A stretch of DNA of 64,000 nucleotides from NCBI RefSeq assembly GCF_902168135.1, contig NZ_CABHOL010000044.1, positions 23,190-87,189 of the forward strand, in the 5' to 3' direction. The position numbers and the translations under genes are program-made. The notes beneath the pieces are model-generated. The model did not search any database, was not told the origin of the DNA, and worked only from the letters and a program-made list of their open reading frames with translations. Shown here in pieces: positions 23,630 to 30,628 of the stretch. The DNA comes from an uncultured Fluviicola sp. GTDB lineage: Bacteria; Bacteroidota; Bacteroidia; Flavobacteriales_D; Crocinitomicaceae. Each line of letters begins with the position of its first letter. Position 1 is the first letter of the stretch.

Positions 23630-24544
23630 ATGATTAAAAGGCTATTATTTATTGGAGCAGCGTGTTTTTTTACACATTTTTCAATTGCACAGGAAACGGA
23701 CTCAACGGAAGCAGTAGAAACCGAAACTGAAGTTGATGACAACCTGGTTGAACAGACATTTCAGTCCACCCGCATCGTCAGCGGCCATTCGGTAGAATGT
23801 TTACGGAAAGGAGTTTTGGAATTTCGGGTAGAACACCGTTTCGGCGATTTAGCAGGTACAAACGGCGGTGTTCAAAACTGGTTTGGATTCGACAATTCAA
23901 GTGATATCCGTCTGGCATTTGAATACGGAATCACTAACAATCTCATGATTGGCGTTGGAAGAAGCAAAGGTACAGGAACTCCTTACCGCTCATTGATTGA
24001 TGGGTTTGGCAAATACCGCATCCTGCAGCAGAAGAAAAAAGGTATGCCAATCTCCTTAGCAGTAACGGGAAGTATGTTTTATACTTACATGAAAGCGCTT
24101 CCGGATATTTACGCCGTTGCTCATTTTCCAAAACAGGAATACCGTTTCTCCTACTCCGCTCAGTTAAACATTGCCCGCAAATTCGGAGATCTGGTAAGTC
24201 TGGCTGTTATGCCTACAGTTGTTCACCGGAATTATGTGGCGGCTGATGATCAGAACACGCTATTCTCACTTGGCGGAGCAATGCGCTGGTCATTGACAAA
24301 ACGCCTGGGAATTATGGTAGAGTATTACCAGGTTTTCCAGGATAAGGGAATGCGACAAGCAAACTTTAATAGTCTTGGCTTTGCGGTAGAATGGCTGACT
24401 TTCGGGCACAATTTTACCATCTACCTGACGAACGCGCGTGGTTTCGGAGAAACACAATTTATCACCAATACTTATGACAATTGGTTAAAAGGTCAATTTA
24501 GGATTGGTTTTTGCATCGGAAGAAAGTTCGAGTTCGGACAATAA
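23630..24544 (+). CDS. DUF5777 family beta-barrel protein
   Basis: 304 residues with signal peptide (MIKRLLFIGAACFFTHFSIAQ). The region QTFQSTRIVSGHSVECLRKGVLEFRVEHRFGDLAGTNGGVQNWFGFDNSSDIRLAFEYGITNNLMIGVGRSKG is the hallmark of DUF5777, predicted outer-membrane barrels common in Bacteroidota. The rest alternates short amphipathic strands and ends in an aromatic-flanked strand (QFRIGFCIGRKFEFGQ). Members are often encoded with YceI and c-type cytochrome proteins, as here (23630-25974). The function is unknown; a role with redox or lipid-like ligands is inference from context. Confidence 0.88.
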   Translation: MIKRLLFIGAACFFTHFSIAQETDSTEAVETETEVDDNLVEQTFQSTRIVSGHSVECLRKGVLEFRVEHRFGDLAGTNGGVQNWFGFDNSSDIRLAFEYGITNNLMIGVGRSKGTGTPYRSLIDGFGKYRILQQKKKGMPISLAVTGSMFYTYMKALPDIYAVAHFPKQEYRFSYSAQLNIARKFGDLVSLAVMPTVVHRNYVAADDQNTLFSLGGAMRWSLTKRLGIMVEYYQVFQDKGMRQANFNSLGFAVEWLTFGHNFTIYLTNARGFGETQFITNTYDNWLKGQFRIGFCIGRKFEFGQ

Positions 24545-24596
24545 AACAGGTTCAAAAGGTTGAAAGAGTTCAAAAAGTTCAATGCATAAAATCCAA

Positions 24597-24628
24597 TTTG
24601 AACATTTGAACATTTGAACATTTGAACA
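24597..24628. repeat. four tandem copies of the 8-mer TTTGAACA
   Basis: Four perfect units (starts 24597, 24605, 24613, 24621) plus a partial fifth, 31 bp before the yceI start at 24660. Immediately upstream (24550-24580) are several GTTCAAA half-copies in the opposite orientation, so the region can form a long imperfect hairpin. Confidence 0.9.
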
Positions 24629-24659
24629 TTTGATGAATATAAAATTTAAAACAACCATT

Positions 24660-25199
24660 ATGAAAAAATTACTTTATCCAGCTTTAGCAATCTGCTTATT
24701 TGCAGGTTCGGCATTTGTAACATTGACAGCACCAAAAGACTATGTCTTCAAGGAAGGGTTCAAAATTGCATTCAAGAGCAAAGATCCGTCGGGTGAATTT
24801 AAAAAGGCAAAGGGAACGATCAAATTTGATGAAAATGACCTGGCGAATGCAAAATTCGATTTGACCATTGATGTGAATTCCATCAATACAGGGAACTCTA
24901 TGCAGAATAAAAAAGCTCAAACTTCCGAGTGGTTTGAAGCAGAAAAATACCCAACTATCAAATTTGTTTCTTCCAAAGTGGAAAAATCCGGGGAGAGCTA
25001 TTCCATCACAGGAAAATTAACCATGAAAGGGGTTACAAAAGAAAAAAAGATCCCTGCGACCGTTTCCAAATCCGGGAATGACCTGACTTTCAGTGGGAAA
25101 TTCACGGTAAATCGCATTGATTATGGTGTGGGACGTAAAAGCGATGCTGTTCCGGACATTATGAATATTTCTTACTCCATTCCGGTAACCGAAAAATAA
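24660..25199 (+). CDS. YceI family protein, secreted form
   Basis: 179 residues from the ATG at 24660; the upstream ATG at 24630 lies inside the tandem repeat and is less likely. A signal peptide (MKKLLYPALAICLFAGSAFVTLTA) precedes the lipocalin-like core: FKEGFKIAFKSKDPSGEFKKAKGTIKFDE, NTGNSMQNKKAQTSEWFEAEKYPTIKFVSSKVE, MKGVTKEKKIPATV and FTVNRIDYGVGRKSDAVPDIMNISYSIPV. It should be a periplasmic isoprenoid- or lipid-binding protein. It is the second gene of the DUF5777-YceI-membrane-cytochrome cluster and ends 4 bp before the next start. Confidence 0.93.
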   Translation: MKKLLYPALAICLFAGSAFVTLTAPKDYVFKEGFKIAFKSKDPSGEFKKAKGTIKFDENDLANAKFDLTIDVNSINTGNSMQNKKAQTSEWFEAEKYPTIKFVSSKVEKSGESYSITGKLTMKGVTKEKKIPATVSKSGNDLTFSGKFTVNRIDYGVGRKSDAVPDIMNISYSIPVTEK

Positions 25200-25203
25200 T
25201 CAG

Positions 25204-25608
25204 ATGTTCAAACGCTTTTTTTTCCTTGCCGCAGCCTCCGGCTTATTTGCGTCGCTTATTTCATGGATCTATTCTTCCGTTTACAAGAATATGATCGCAG
25301 ATTTTACAGAAGCAAGCGGTTATTGGCATTTGTTGTGCTTTTCCGCGATGATCACATTCGGGATCAGCATTCTTGGAGCCGGCATTTATGCATTTATCAA
25401 GAACAAGGCTGTCGCTTCTTTTGTTTGTAATTTCATTTTATCAGGATTTTCAGTAGCCTTGGTTTTTTACGTCTTTACCATGAATGACCCCGAATTCAAG
25501 AACGAGGATTCTATGGCAATGATCGATTATTTCAAAGGCTACCTGATTCCGTTCGTGTTCATTCCTGCACTTTCATGGATGAGCTTTAAACCTTTATTTA
25601 TCAAGTAA
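25204..25608 (+). CDS. small four-helix membrane protein
   Basis: 134 residues with four hydrophobic segments (near 4-22, 43-65, 72-92, 110-128) joined by short loops. No recognisable family motif. It lies 4 bp after the secreted YceI gene and its stop directly abuts the start of the cytochrome lipoprotein gene, so it is certainly cotranscribed with them. A membrane anchor or quinone-site subunit of a redox module is possible but unsupported by motifs. Confidence 0.78.
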   Translation: MFKRFFFLAAASGLFASLISWIYSSVYKNMIADFTEASGYWHLLCFSAMITFGISILGAGIYAFIKNKAVASFVCNFILSGFSVALVFYVFTMNDPEFKNEDSMAMIDYFKGYLIPFVFIPALSWMSFKPLFIK

Positions 25609-25974
25609 ATGAAAAAAACACTTTCTATTTTCTTAGCGTTGGGGAGCATTGCTGCTTTGGCATTGTTCCTTCCCAGTGCATGTACAAAGGCAAAAACTCC
25701 TCCCGCATTACCGGGGGTTACATGCAACAGTACCATTTCATTCAGCACACAAATCGCCCCGATGATAGAAGAAAACTGTGCCGTATGCCATGGTGTTGGA
25801 GCCGGAACATCACCGGTTTTGTCGAACCATGCAGAAATCGCTGCAAATGCAGAGGCAATTATTCAGGCTTTGCGAGGAACACCCCAGTTGATGCCGCAAG
25901 GAGGACCGGCTCTTCCCGATTCGCTTATCCAACAGTTCCAATGTTGGCTGCAACAAGGAAGAATGCAGAATTAA
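25609..25974 (+). CDS. c-type cytochrome lipoprotein
   Basis: 121 residues. A lipoprotein signal ends with the lipobox LPSAC (Cys25), so the protein is anchored to a membrane facing the periplasm. A single haem motif CAVCH is at residues 57-61, preceded by SFSTQIAPMIEENC, the usual start of planctomycete/Bacteroidota-type cytochrome c domains. A later LMPQGG could supply the distal Met ligand. Its start abuts the stop of the membrane protein gene. It probably accepts or donates electrons for a partner made in the same operon. Confidence 0.9.
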   Translation: MKKTLSIFLALGSIAALALFLPSACTKAKTPPALPGVTCNSTISFSTQIAPMIEENCAVCHGVGAGTSPVLSNHAEIAANAEAIIQALRGTPQLMPQGGPALPDSLIQQFQCWLQQGRMQN

Positions 25975-26044
25975 AAACAGGATAACTTCGGAAATTCATA
26001 ATTGTTTACGGCAATTTAATAACAATAGACAATACGTACACAAC

Positions 26045-26052
26045 TAACTTTG
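26045..26052 (+). promoter_or_regulatory. -7 promoter box of the choice-of-anchor V gene
   Basis: TAACTTTG matches the Bacteroidota -7 consensus TAnnTTTG exactly and lies 22 bp before the ATG at 26075. No clear -33 TTG element at the standard distance was seen. Confidence 0.5.
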
Positions 26053-26074
26053 AGACAAATACAAAAAAAACGTT

Positions 26075-26950
26075 ATGACTAAAAACTACATCTATATCGG
26101 GCTATTAGCCGCTTCGGGGCTTTTATTAAGCTTTGCTGGAAATCGATCCGTACAGACAGTTAAAAACTTTAGCAAGAATTATCATACTTTGAACCAGGCA
26201 GGAAGTCCGGGAGGAAGAACAGGTGCTCCCGGAGACGGAGTTTGTACTCAATGCCACTCAGGAACAGTTCAAAGTGGCTCGGGTTTTAATAATGTAACTT
26301 TGACAAACGCCGGAACACCGGTTACGGAATACGAACCAGGGACTACTTACGAGGTTCTTGTTAGCATGGCCACTACCAACGCCAAAAACGGATTTGAGAT
26401 CGTTGCTTTGAATCCGAACAACACAGTAGCCGGAACATGGGCAATTACAGACGCTACACATACCAAAACCATTACTTCCGGAGGGAAATCGCGTGTTACT
26501 CATAAATTGGCAGGAACAAGTTTAACCAGCTGGACATTCAACTGGACTTCACCGGCAACCAATGTTGGAACTGTAACATTCTACCTGGCAACAAACCAAA
26601 CAAACAGCAGCAGCGGCACTGATGGTGATGTAATCCGTACTTCACAACATGCTTTCGGCTCACAAGCCGGAGTTGAAGAAGCTTCAGCTAAACTGGAAAC
26701 ACAAATCGGGTACCAGGCAAGTACGAATTCTTTGAACATTCATTTGAACAGCAAATTCGACGGAGACGGCTTTGTAAATCTGGTTGACATGAACGGAAAA
26801 TCCGTTTTCACAGAAAAACTTGGAAACGTAAACGCCGGTGAAAGTGCGCATTCAGTAAGACTTGACAACGAATTAAACAGTGGTATTTACATGGTGAATG
26901 TTTCTGTAGATAATAACATGACGATGAAAAGGGTATTTATCTCCAAATAA
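26075..26950 (+). CDS. T9SS-secreted choice-of-anchor V (Reeler-like) protein with CxxCH motif
   Basis: 291 residues. A signal or anchor segment (IYIGLLAASGLLLSFAGN) is followed by GSPGGRTGAPGDGVCTQCHSGTVQSG, which carries a CTQCH haem-type motif at residues 57-61. Then comes a beta-sandwich domain (TEYEPGTTYEVLVSMATTNAKNGFEIVALN...GTVTFYLATNQTNSSSGTDGDVIRTSQHAF), the choice-of-anchor V pattern. The C-terminal 85 residues resemble a T9SS sorting domain, with a weak central strand motif and the GIYMVNVSVDNNMTMKRVFISK ending. If the CxxCH binds haem this is an extracellular or surface cytochrome. It follows the cytochrome operon but has its own promoter box. Confidence 0.86.
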   Translation: MTKNYIYIGLLAASGLLLSFAGNRSVQTVKNFSKNYHTLNQAGSPGGRTGAPGDGVCTQCHSGTVQSGSGFNNVTLTNAGTPVTEYEPGTTYEVLVSMATTNAKNGFEIVALNPNNTVAGTWAITDATHTKTITSGGKSRVTHKLAGTSLTSWTFNWTSPATNVGTVTFYLATNQTNSSSGTDGDVIRTSQHAFGSQAGVEEASAKLETQIGYQASTNSLNIHLNSKFDGDGFVNLVDMNGKSVFTEKLGNVNAGESAHSVRLDNELNSGIYMVNVSVDNNMTMKRVFISK

Positions 26951-26977
26951 TTCATTCGGATCAGGATAAAAAATGTG

Positions 26978-26999
26978 GGGACGCGAAGCATCGCGTCCC
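26978..26999. terminator. bidirectional terminator
   Basis: A perfect stem GGGACGCGA/TCGCGTCCC with loop AGCA between two convergent genes. The plus side is followed by TAACTATTTTT. It serves both 26075-26950 and 27009-27575. Confidence 0.85.
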
Positions 27000-27008
27000 T
27001 AACTATTT

Positions 27009-27575
27009 TTATCCGATTCTTCTTTGTACCAAATCCTCTACCCGTTCAAAAAACTGGGAAGGCGTACTTGTTCTCCACTCGATATCCTCCAAATCGCCGC
27101 CCATTACAAAATAATGGTCTACCCGGGCTCTTTCGAATTCATGGATCACATGGTCGTGAAAATTGACCAAAGCAATCCAGCCATCCTCTACTTCATCAAA
27201 CCATTCTTCGTAATAACAATCATCCGAGTAATGGAAGTTCAACACGTTCTCACCAATCAAAATAAACTTATTGATTCCATGAGGCATCATTTCTTCGATC
27301 ACATTCCGTTTCAGGGTCATGATATCATTCTCAATAGCATCATTCCACTCCCCGATAAACTCCATAATCGCATAGCCTTCTTCGTAATCCACAAATAAGA
27401 TCTTGGCAAAAAGTGTCCGTGAACCAATGTTGTCCCATTGCGGATGGATCAGGAAGTTGTAGATCCGGTCCGTAAATTCAAATTCACTGTACTCTCTGTC
27501 ATAAAATGGCGAAAGTGAATCCTCGGAAGCAATGTACAAGTGTCTCCAATTAAAATAAGGCTCTATAAAATGCAC
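27009..27575 (-). CDS. conserved hypothetical protein
   Basis: 188 residues, acidic and aromatic-rich, with no signal peptide. Recognisable stretches are FIEPYFNWRHLYIASEDSLSPFYDREYSEFEFTDRIYNFLIHPQWDNIGSRTLFAKILFVDYEEGYAIMEFIGEWNDAIENDIMTLKRN and NKFILIGENVLNFHYSDDCYYEEWFDE. Residues near 20-60 mention the substrate-like acidic patches only; no catalytic motif is identifiable. I recall similar uncharacterised proteins in Flavobacteriales. It is monocistronic and convergent with the preceding gene. Confidence 0.75.
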   Translation of the reverse strand: MHFIEPYFNWRHLYIASEDSLSPFYDREYSEFEFTDRIYNFLIHPQWDNIGSRTLFAKILFVDYEEGYAIMEFIGEWNDAIENDIMTLKRNVIEEMMPHGINKFILIGENVLNFHYSDDCYYEEWFDEVEDGWIALVNFHDHVIHEFERARVDHYFVMGGDLEDIEWRTSTPSQFFERVEDLVQRRIG

Positions 27576-27640
27576 AAAATCAGCTTTTTAAGTTTGGAAT
27601 AAAAATTGTAAAAATGAACTTCGAAATTAAAAAGAAAGTC

Positions 27641-27648
27641 TACATTTG
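27641..27648 (+). promoter_or_regulatory. -7 promoter box of the DUF4836 gene
   Basis: TACATTTG matches TAnnTTTG and lies 28 bp before the ATG at 27677. No standard -33 element seen. Confidence 0.5.
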
Positions 27649-27676
27649 AGTGTTCATTTGAAACAAAAATTTACCA

Positions 27677-29167
27677 ATGAAAAAACACAATAAATCACTA
27701 TTATTCAGCATCTTAACGATAAGCGGAATTTTATTCTTCAGCTCCTGTTCATCCGATTCTTCGGAACGCGATGCCGCTGAAGCAACTTCAGCAATGATTG
27801 AAGGTAACGAAAAAATCGTTGCGTTCGGCCATGTCAGTGCCATGAATATTTTGAATAATGCCGATTACAAAAGCATTCCCAAAGTAAATACGATTTTGGG
27901 AAGTGTTCTGGGAAACTGGAAAAGAGGACTTGAAATCGATAAGCCGATTTACTACGCATTAGAAGCTCCATTTGCTCATGACGGAACTCCGGAGACCCTT
28001 TATGCAATTATAAATATCAAAAACCAGGACAGCCTTGCATCTATCATCAGCGAAATGGGGTACGCACTGGATAAAGACGGGGATATTTCTTACCATCAGG
28101 AAGACGACGTAACTTTCGGTATCCGTAACAAACTGCTTATCATTATCAGTAAACCGGGAGATTATGACGGCAAAACAAAAATGAAAGAAGCATTTGCTTT
28201 AACCGAAGGGGATCTTTCAGAAAACAAAGCGGAAGATATTATCGGGCAAAAAGGAGATATCGTTTCCGGAATTGATATTTCCCGCTTACTGCATACATCC
28301 AACACAGAGTTGGAAAAACTTCCTGCCGAGAAAAAAGAACATTTGAACGAACTGGTAGAAGATGCATACATTAAAACAGTCGCAAACTTTACAAATGGGA
28401 TGGCTACGGTTGAATCTCAGAACTTGTTCTCGGATGCACTGAAAGACGAATTATTTTTCAAGGACAATAACGGAACAACCTTAGTAAGCAAATTGGGCGG
28501 TGGAAACCCATGGATGGGAGTTGCAATGAACCTCGACCTGAGAAAAGGGGAAAATTTCCTTAGCACTTATCTGCCGAATACCAAACAACGTATCATGGCT
28601 GATTTTCCGGGTGAGGCAAAATTTGCATTGATGGCATTGGGTGAAAATCCGTTCTCCAAGTTATTCTCTGGTCAGGCCGGGATAGCATTGAAAGGAAATC
28701 CGAAGTCGGATTTGGGAATGGAATTAGAGTACAGCAGTTACCTTGGACTTGGTCCGAAAGGCGATATTCTTCAAAAAATAGTAGAAGAGCAGTTCTCTGT
28801 TTTCGGTGAAAAGAAAGGCGATACTTACACCATGGACAATATGCGCCTTAAATCCACGAAGAAAGGAATATTTACTTCCAGCGGAAAGGAAACAGCAGGA
28901 AAATTAAATCTTCCATCTTATGCTAAGAACTTTGGTGAAGACAGCTTCTCTTTATTCATTGCGTTCGAAAGAATGGATGTGAAGAGCCTGGAACTGGAAG
29001 ATGCGGCAAAAGTAGTTGAGATCCTCCAATACGTTACAATCAATGCTGATCGGGACGGCTCTAAAATGGTCATTGCCGCGAAAAAGAAAAATGTGAATAT
29101 CCTAAAACAGGTGACTGATTTTTATGCAAATCAGATTATGGAAAAAATGGATGCCATGGGAGTTTAA
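27677..29167 (+). CDS. DUF4836 family lipoprotein
   Basis: 496 residues. A lipoprotein signal ends in the lipobox FFSSC (about residue 25) followed by SSDSSERDAAEATSAM, a flexible Ser/Ala linker. The body begins with IEGNEKIVAFGHVSAMNILNNADYKSIPKVNTILGSVLGNWKRGLEIDKPIYYALE and continues with regular alpha/beta sequence, matching the DUF4836 family of Bacteroidota surface or periplasmic lipoproteins. No enzymatic motif is visible. It is monocistronic, with its own promoter box and a strong terminator. The role of the family is unknown. Confidence 0.86.
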   Translation: MKKHNKSLLFSILTISGILFFSSCSSDSSERDAAEATSAMIEGNEKIVAFGHVSAMNILNNADYKSIPKVNTILGSVLGNWKRGLEIDKPIYYALEAPFAHDGTPETLYAIINIKNQDSLASIISEMGYALDKDGDISYHQEDDVTFGIRNKLLIIISKPGDYDGKTKMKEAFALTEGDLSENKAEDIIGQKGDIVSGIDISRLLHTSNTELEKLPAEKKEHLNELVEDAYIKTVANFTNGMATVESQNLFSDALKDELFFKDNNGTTLVSKLGGGNPWMGVAMNLDLRKGENFLSTYLPNTKQRIMADFPGEAKFALMALGENPFSKLFSGQAGIALKGNPKSDLGMELEYSSYLGLGPKGDILQKIVEEQFSVFGEKKGDTYTMDNMRLKSTKKGIFTSSGKETAGKLNLPSYAKNFGEDSFSLFIAFERMDVKSLELEDAAKVVEILQYVTINADRDGSKMVIAAKKKNVNILKQVTDFYANQIMEKMDAMGV

Positions 29168-29187
29168 AAAACTGAATCATTTAAAAC

Positions 29188-29217
29188 AAAAGGCTGTTCG
29201 ATCGGACAGCCTTTTTT
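29188..29217 (+). terminator. intrinsic terminator after the DUF4836 gene
   Basis: Stem AAAAGGCTGT/ACAGCCTTTT with a GATC-containing loop and a T run. The 240 bp that follow up to the msrB gene are AT-rich and contain only short GAATTC/GAATTT repeats. Confidence 0.92.
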
Positions 29218-29480
29218 GTGGTTTTTAGACGACCTCATTTCGTAAAAAAATCACAAACAACATTTAATCATACTTTTGAAAATCAGTTTATTACACAAAA
29301 ATCTGTTCACAAATTTATGAAGAAGTGAATTCTAAAATTCAAGAATTTCAATTGTTTAGACGAAAATCATTTTCAACTAAAAGCCATTCGCTGTTTTTTT
29401 TAGGCTAAAATGATTATGAAGTCATATTTACTATCCTTTCAAACACTTTTTTTTGTACCTTGTATTGCCAAATTAAACTG

Positions 29481-29858
29481 ATGAAAGAAAAGAAAGATTG
29501 GAATCCACTGACTCCGGATGAAGAACGTATTATTGTTCGAAAAGGAACAGAATATCCCTTTACAGGTCAATACAATAAATGGAACGAACAAGGCATTTTT
29601 GTCTGCCGCAGATGCGAAGCTCCTTTGTACAAAAGCTCGGATAAATTTGACTCCGGATGCGGATGGCCGTCATTTGATGATGAAATTCCGGGAAGTGTAA
29701 AAAGAATCCCTGATCCTGACGGAAAACGTGTTGAAATCATCTGTGCAAATTGCGAAGGTCATTTGGGCCACGTTTTTACAGGTGAAAAATTTACACCTAA
29801 AAACACACGCCATTGCGTAAATTCGTTGAGTATCTTATTTCAAAAGACACAGGGATAA
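29481..29858 (+). CDS. msrB: peptide-methionine (R)-S-oxide reductase
   Basis: 125 residues from the ATG at 29481 (the open frame starts seven codons earlier). It is a stand-alone Msr[38 protein letters not shown], then [23 protein letters not shown] and the catalytic region [13 protein letters not shown]. Two CxxC pairs (Cys42/45 and the CANC pair) form the structural zinc site; the Cys in RHCVNS is the nucleophile, with Cys in SGCGWPSF as the likely resolving residue. It repairs oxidised methionine. Its stop codon directly abuts the stop of the convergent MarR gene. Confidence 0.96.
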   Translation: MKEKKDWNPLTPDEERIIVRKGTEYPFTGQYNKWNEQGIFVCRRCEAPLYKSSDKFDSGCGWPSFDDEIPGSVKRIPDPDGKRVEIICANCEGHLGHVFTGEKFTPKNTRHCVNSLSILFQKTQG

Positions 29859-30521
29859 CTACGTTTTCACATACTTTCCGACCAACTCCTCCAATTCCGA
29901 TTGTTTAGCCTCCTGAAAAATCTCTTTGTGAAAATCATCCAGTTTACGAAGGGTACTTACCAGGAACATCAATTCCTTATCACTTAAAATACCCGTTGCT
30001 ATGGCAGCCAGCAATTTAGTAGTTGACGCAGTGGAATAAACGGCAACTCTCCCTTTATCAGTTATAGATACACGAACACTGCGCTTGTCTTTCAGATCAT
30101 TCGTTTGTTCCAGGTATCCTTTTGTAATCAAACGCTTTATAATTTCCGTACCCGTTGTAATTTGGTGGGCATTGTGGTTTATGAGTTCGCTTTTCGTCAT
30201 ACTTTGACCCTGCAGCATCACGATCAGGTAGGTAAATTCCTCTAATGAAGCAAGCTGCGTTTTGGGCATCGACTTTTTTGCATAGTGATCCACATAACGC
30301 CCCATTTTACCTATCAATGCTCCCGCCATTTCAGTTAGTGTTTGCCGGTTAAAATTATCCCAGCTTGCTATTCCGAAATCGACTCCGTTATCACCGGTTT
30401 GACCAAGCCGCTTATTCATAAATAATAAAAAGCCTGTCAAAGAATCCTGCTGCAGATCATTTGCTATTGAACGCTGATATTCCTCGTATTGCTTGATTAT
30501 CTGAACTAAAGTGCTTTCCAT
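29859..30521 (-). CDS. MarR family transcriptional regulator
   Basis: 220 residues, longer than typical MarR proteins because of an N-terminal helical extension of about 60 residues. The winged helix lies near residues 95-165: LEEFTYLIVMLQGQSMTKSELINHNAHQITTGTEIIKRLITKGYLEQTNDLKDKRSVRVSITDKGRVAV, with the DKRSVRVSIT wing typical of MarR. It is divergent from a TonB-dependent receptor gene, and the 107 bp between them hold a 10-bp inverted repeat overlapping the receptor promoter, so it probably represses the receptor. The ligand is unknown. Confidence 0.92.
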   Translation of the reverse strand: MESTLVQIIKQYEEYQRSIANDLQQDSLTGFLLFMNKRLGQTGDNGVDFGIASWDNFNRQTLTEMAGALIGKMGRYVDHYAKKSMPKTQLASLEEFTYLIVMLQGQSMTKSELINHNAHQITTGTEIIKRLITKGYLEQTNDLKDKRSVRVSITDKGRVAVYSTASTTKLLAAIATGILSDKELMFLVSTLRKLDDFHKEIFQEAKQSELEELVGKYVKT

Positions 30522-30583
30522 TTACGCCTTATCTACTGCGAAAATACAATAACTACTACAAAAATGTTGCAAAAAAATATTTT

Positions 30584-30624
30584 TTAATACAATTTCGTAT
30601 TAAATTTGGACTCGTAATACGAAA
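30584..30624. promoter_or_regulatory. MarR operator overlapping the TonB receptor promoter
   Basis: The perfect inverted repeat TTTCGTATTA (30593-30602) and TAATACGAAA (30615-30624) is separated by 12 bp. A second overlapping one is TTAATAC (30584-30590) with GTATTAA. The -7 box TAAATTTG (30601-30608) lies between the arms, 20 bp before the receptor ATG, so a bound regulator would block polymerase. Three copies of the core AATAC/GTATT are present. Confidence 0.8.
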
Positions 30625-30628
30625 ACAT

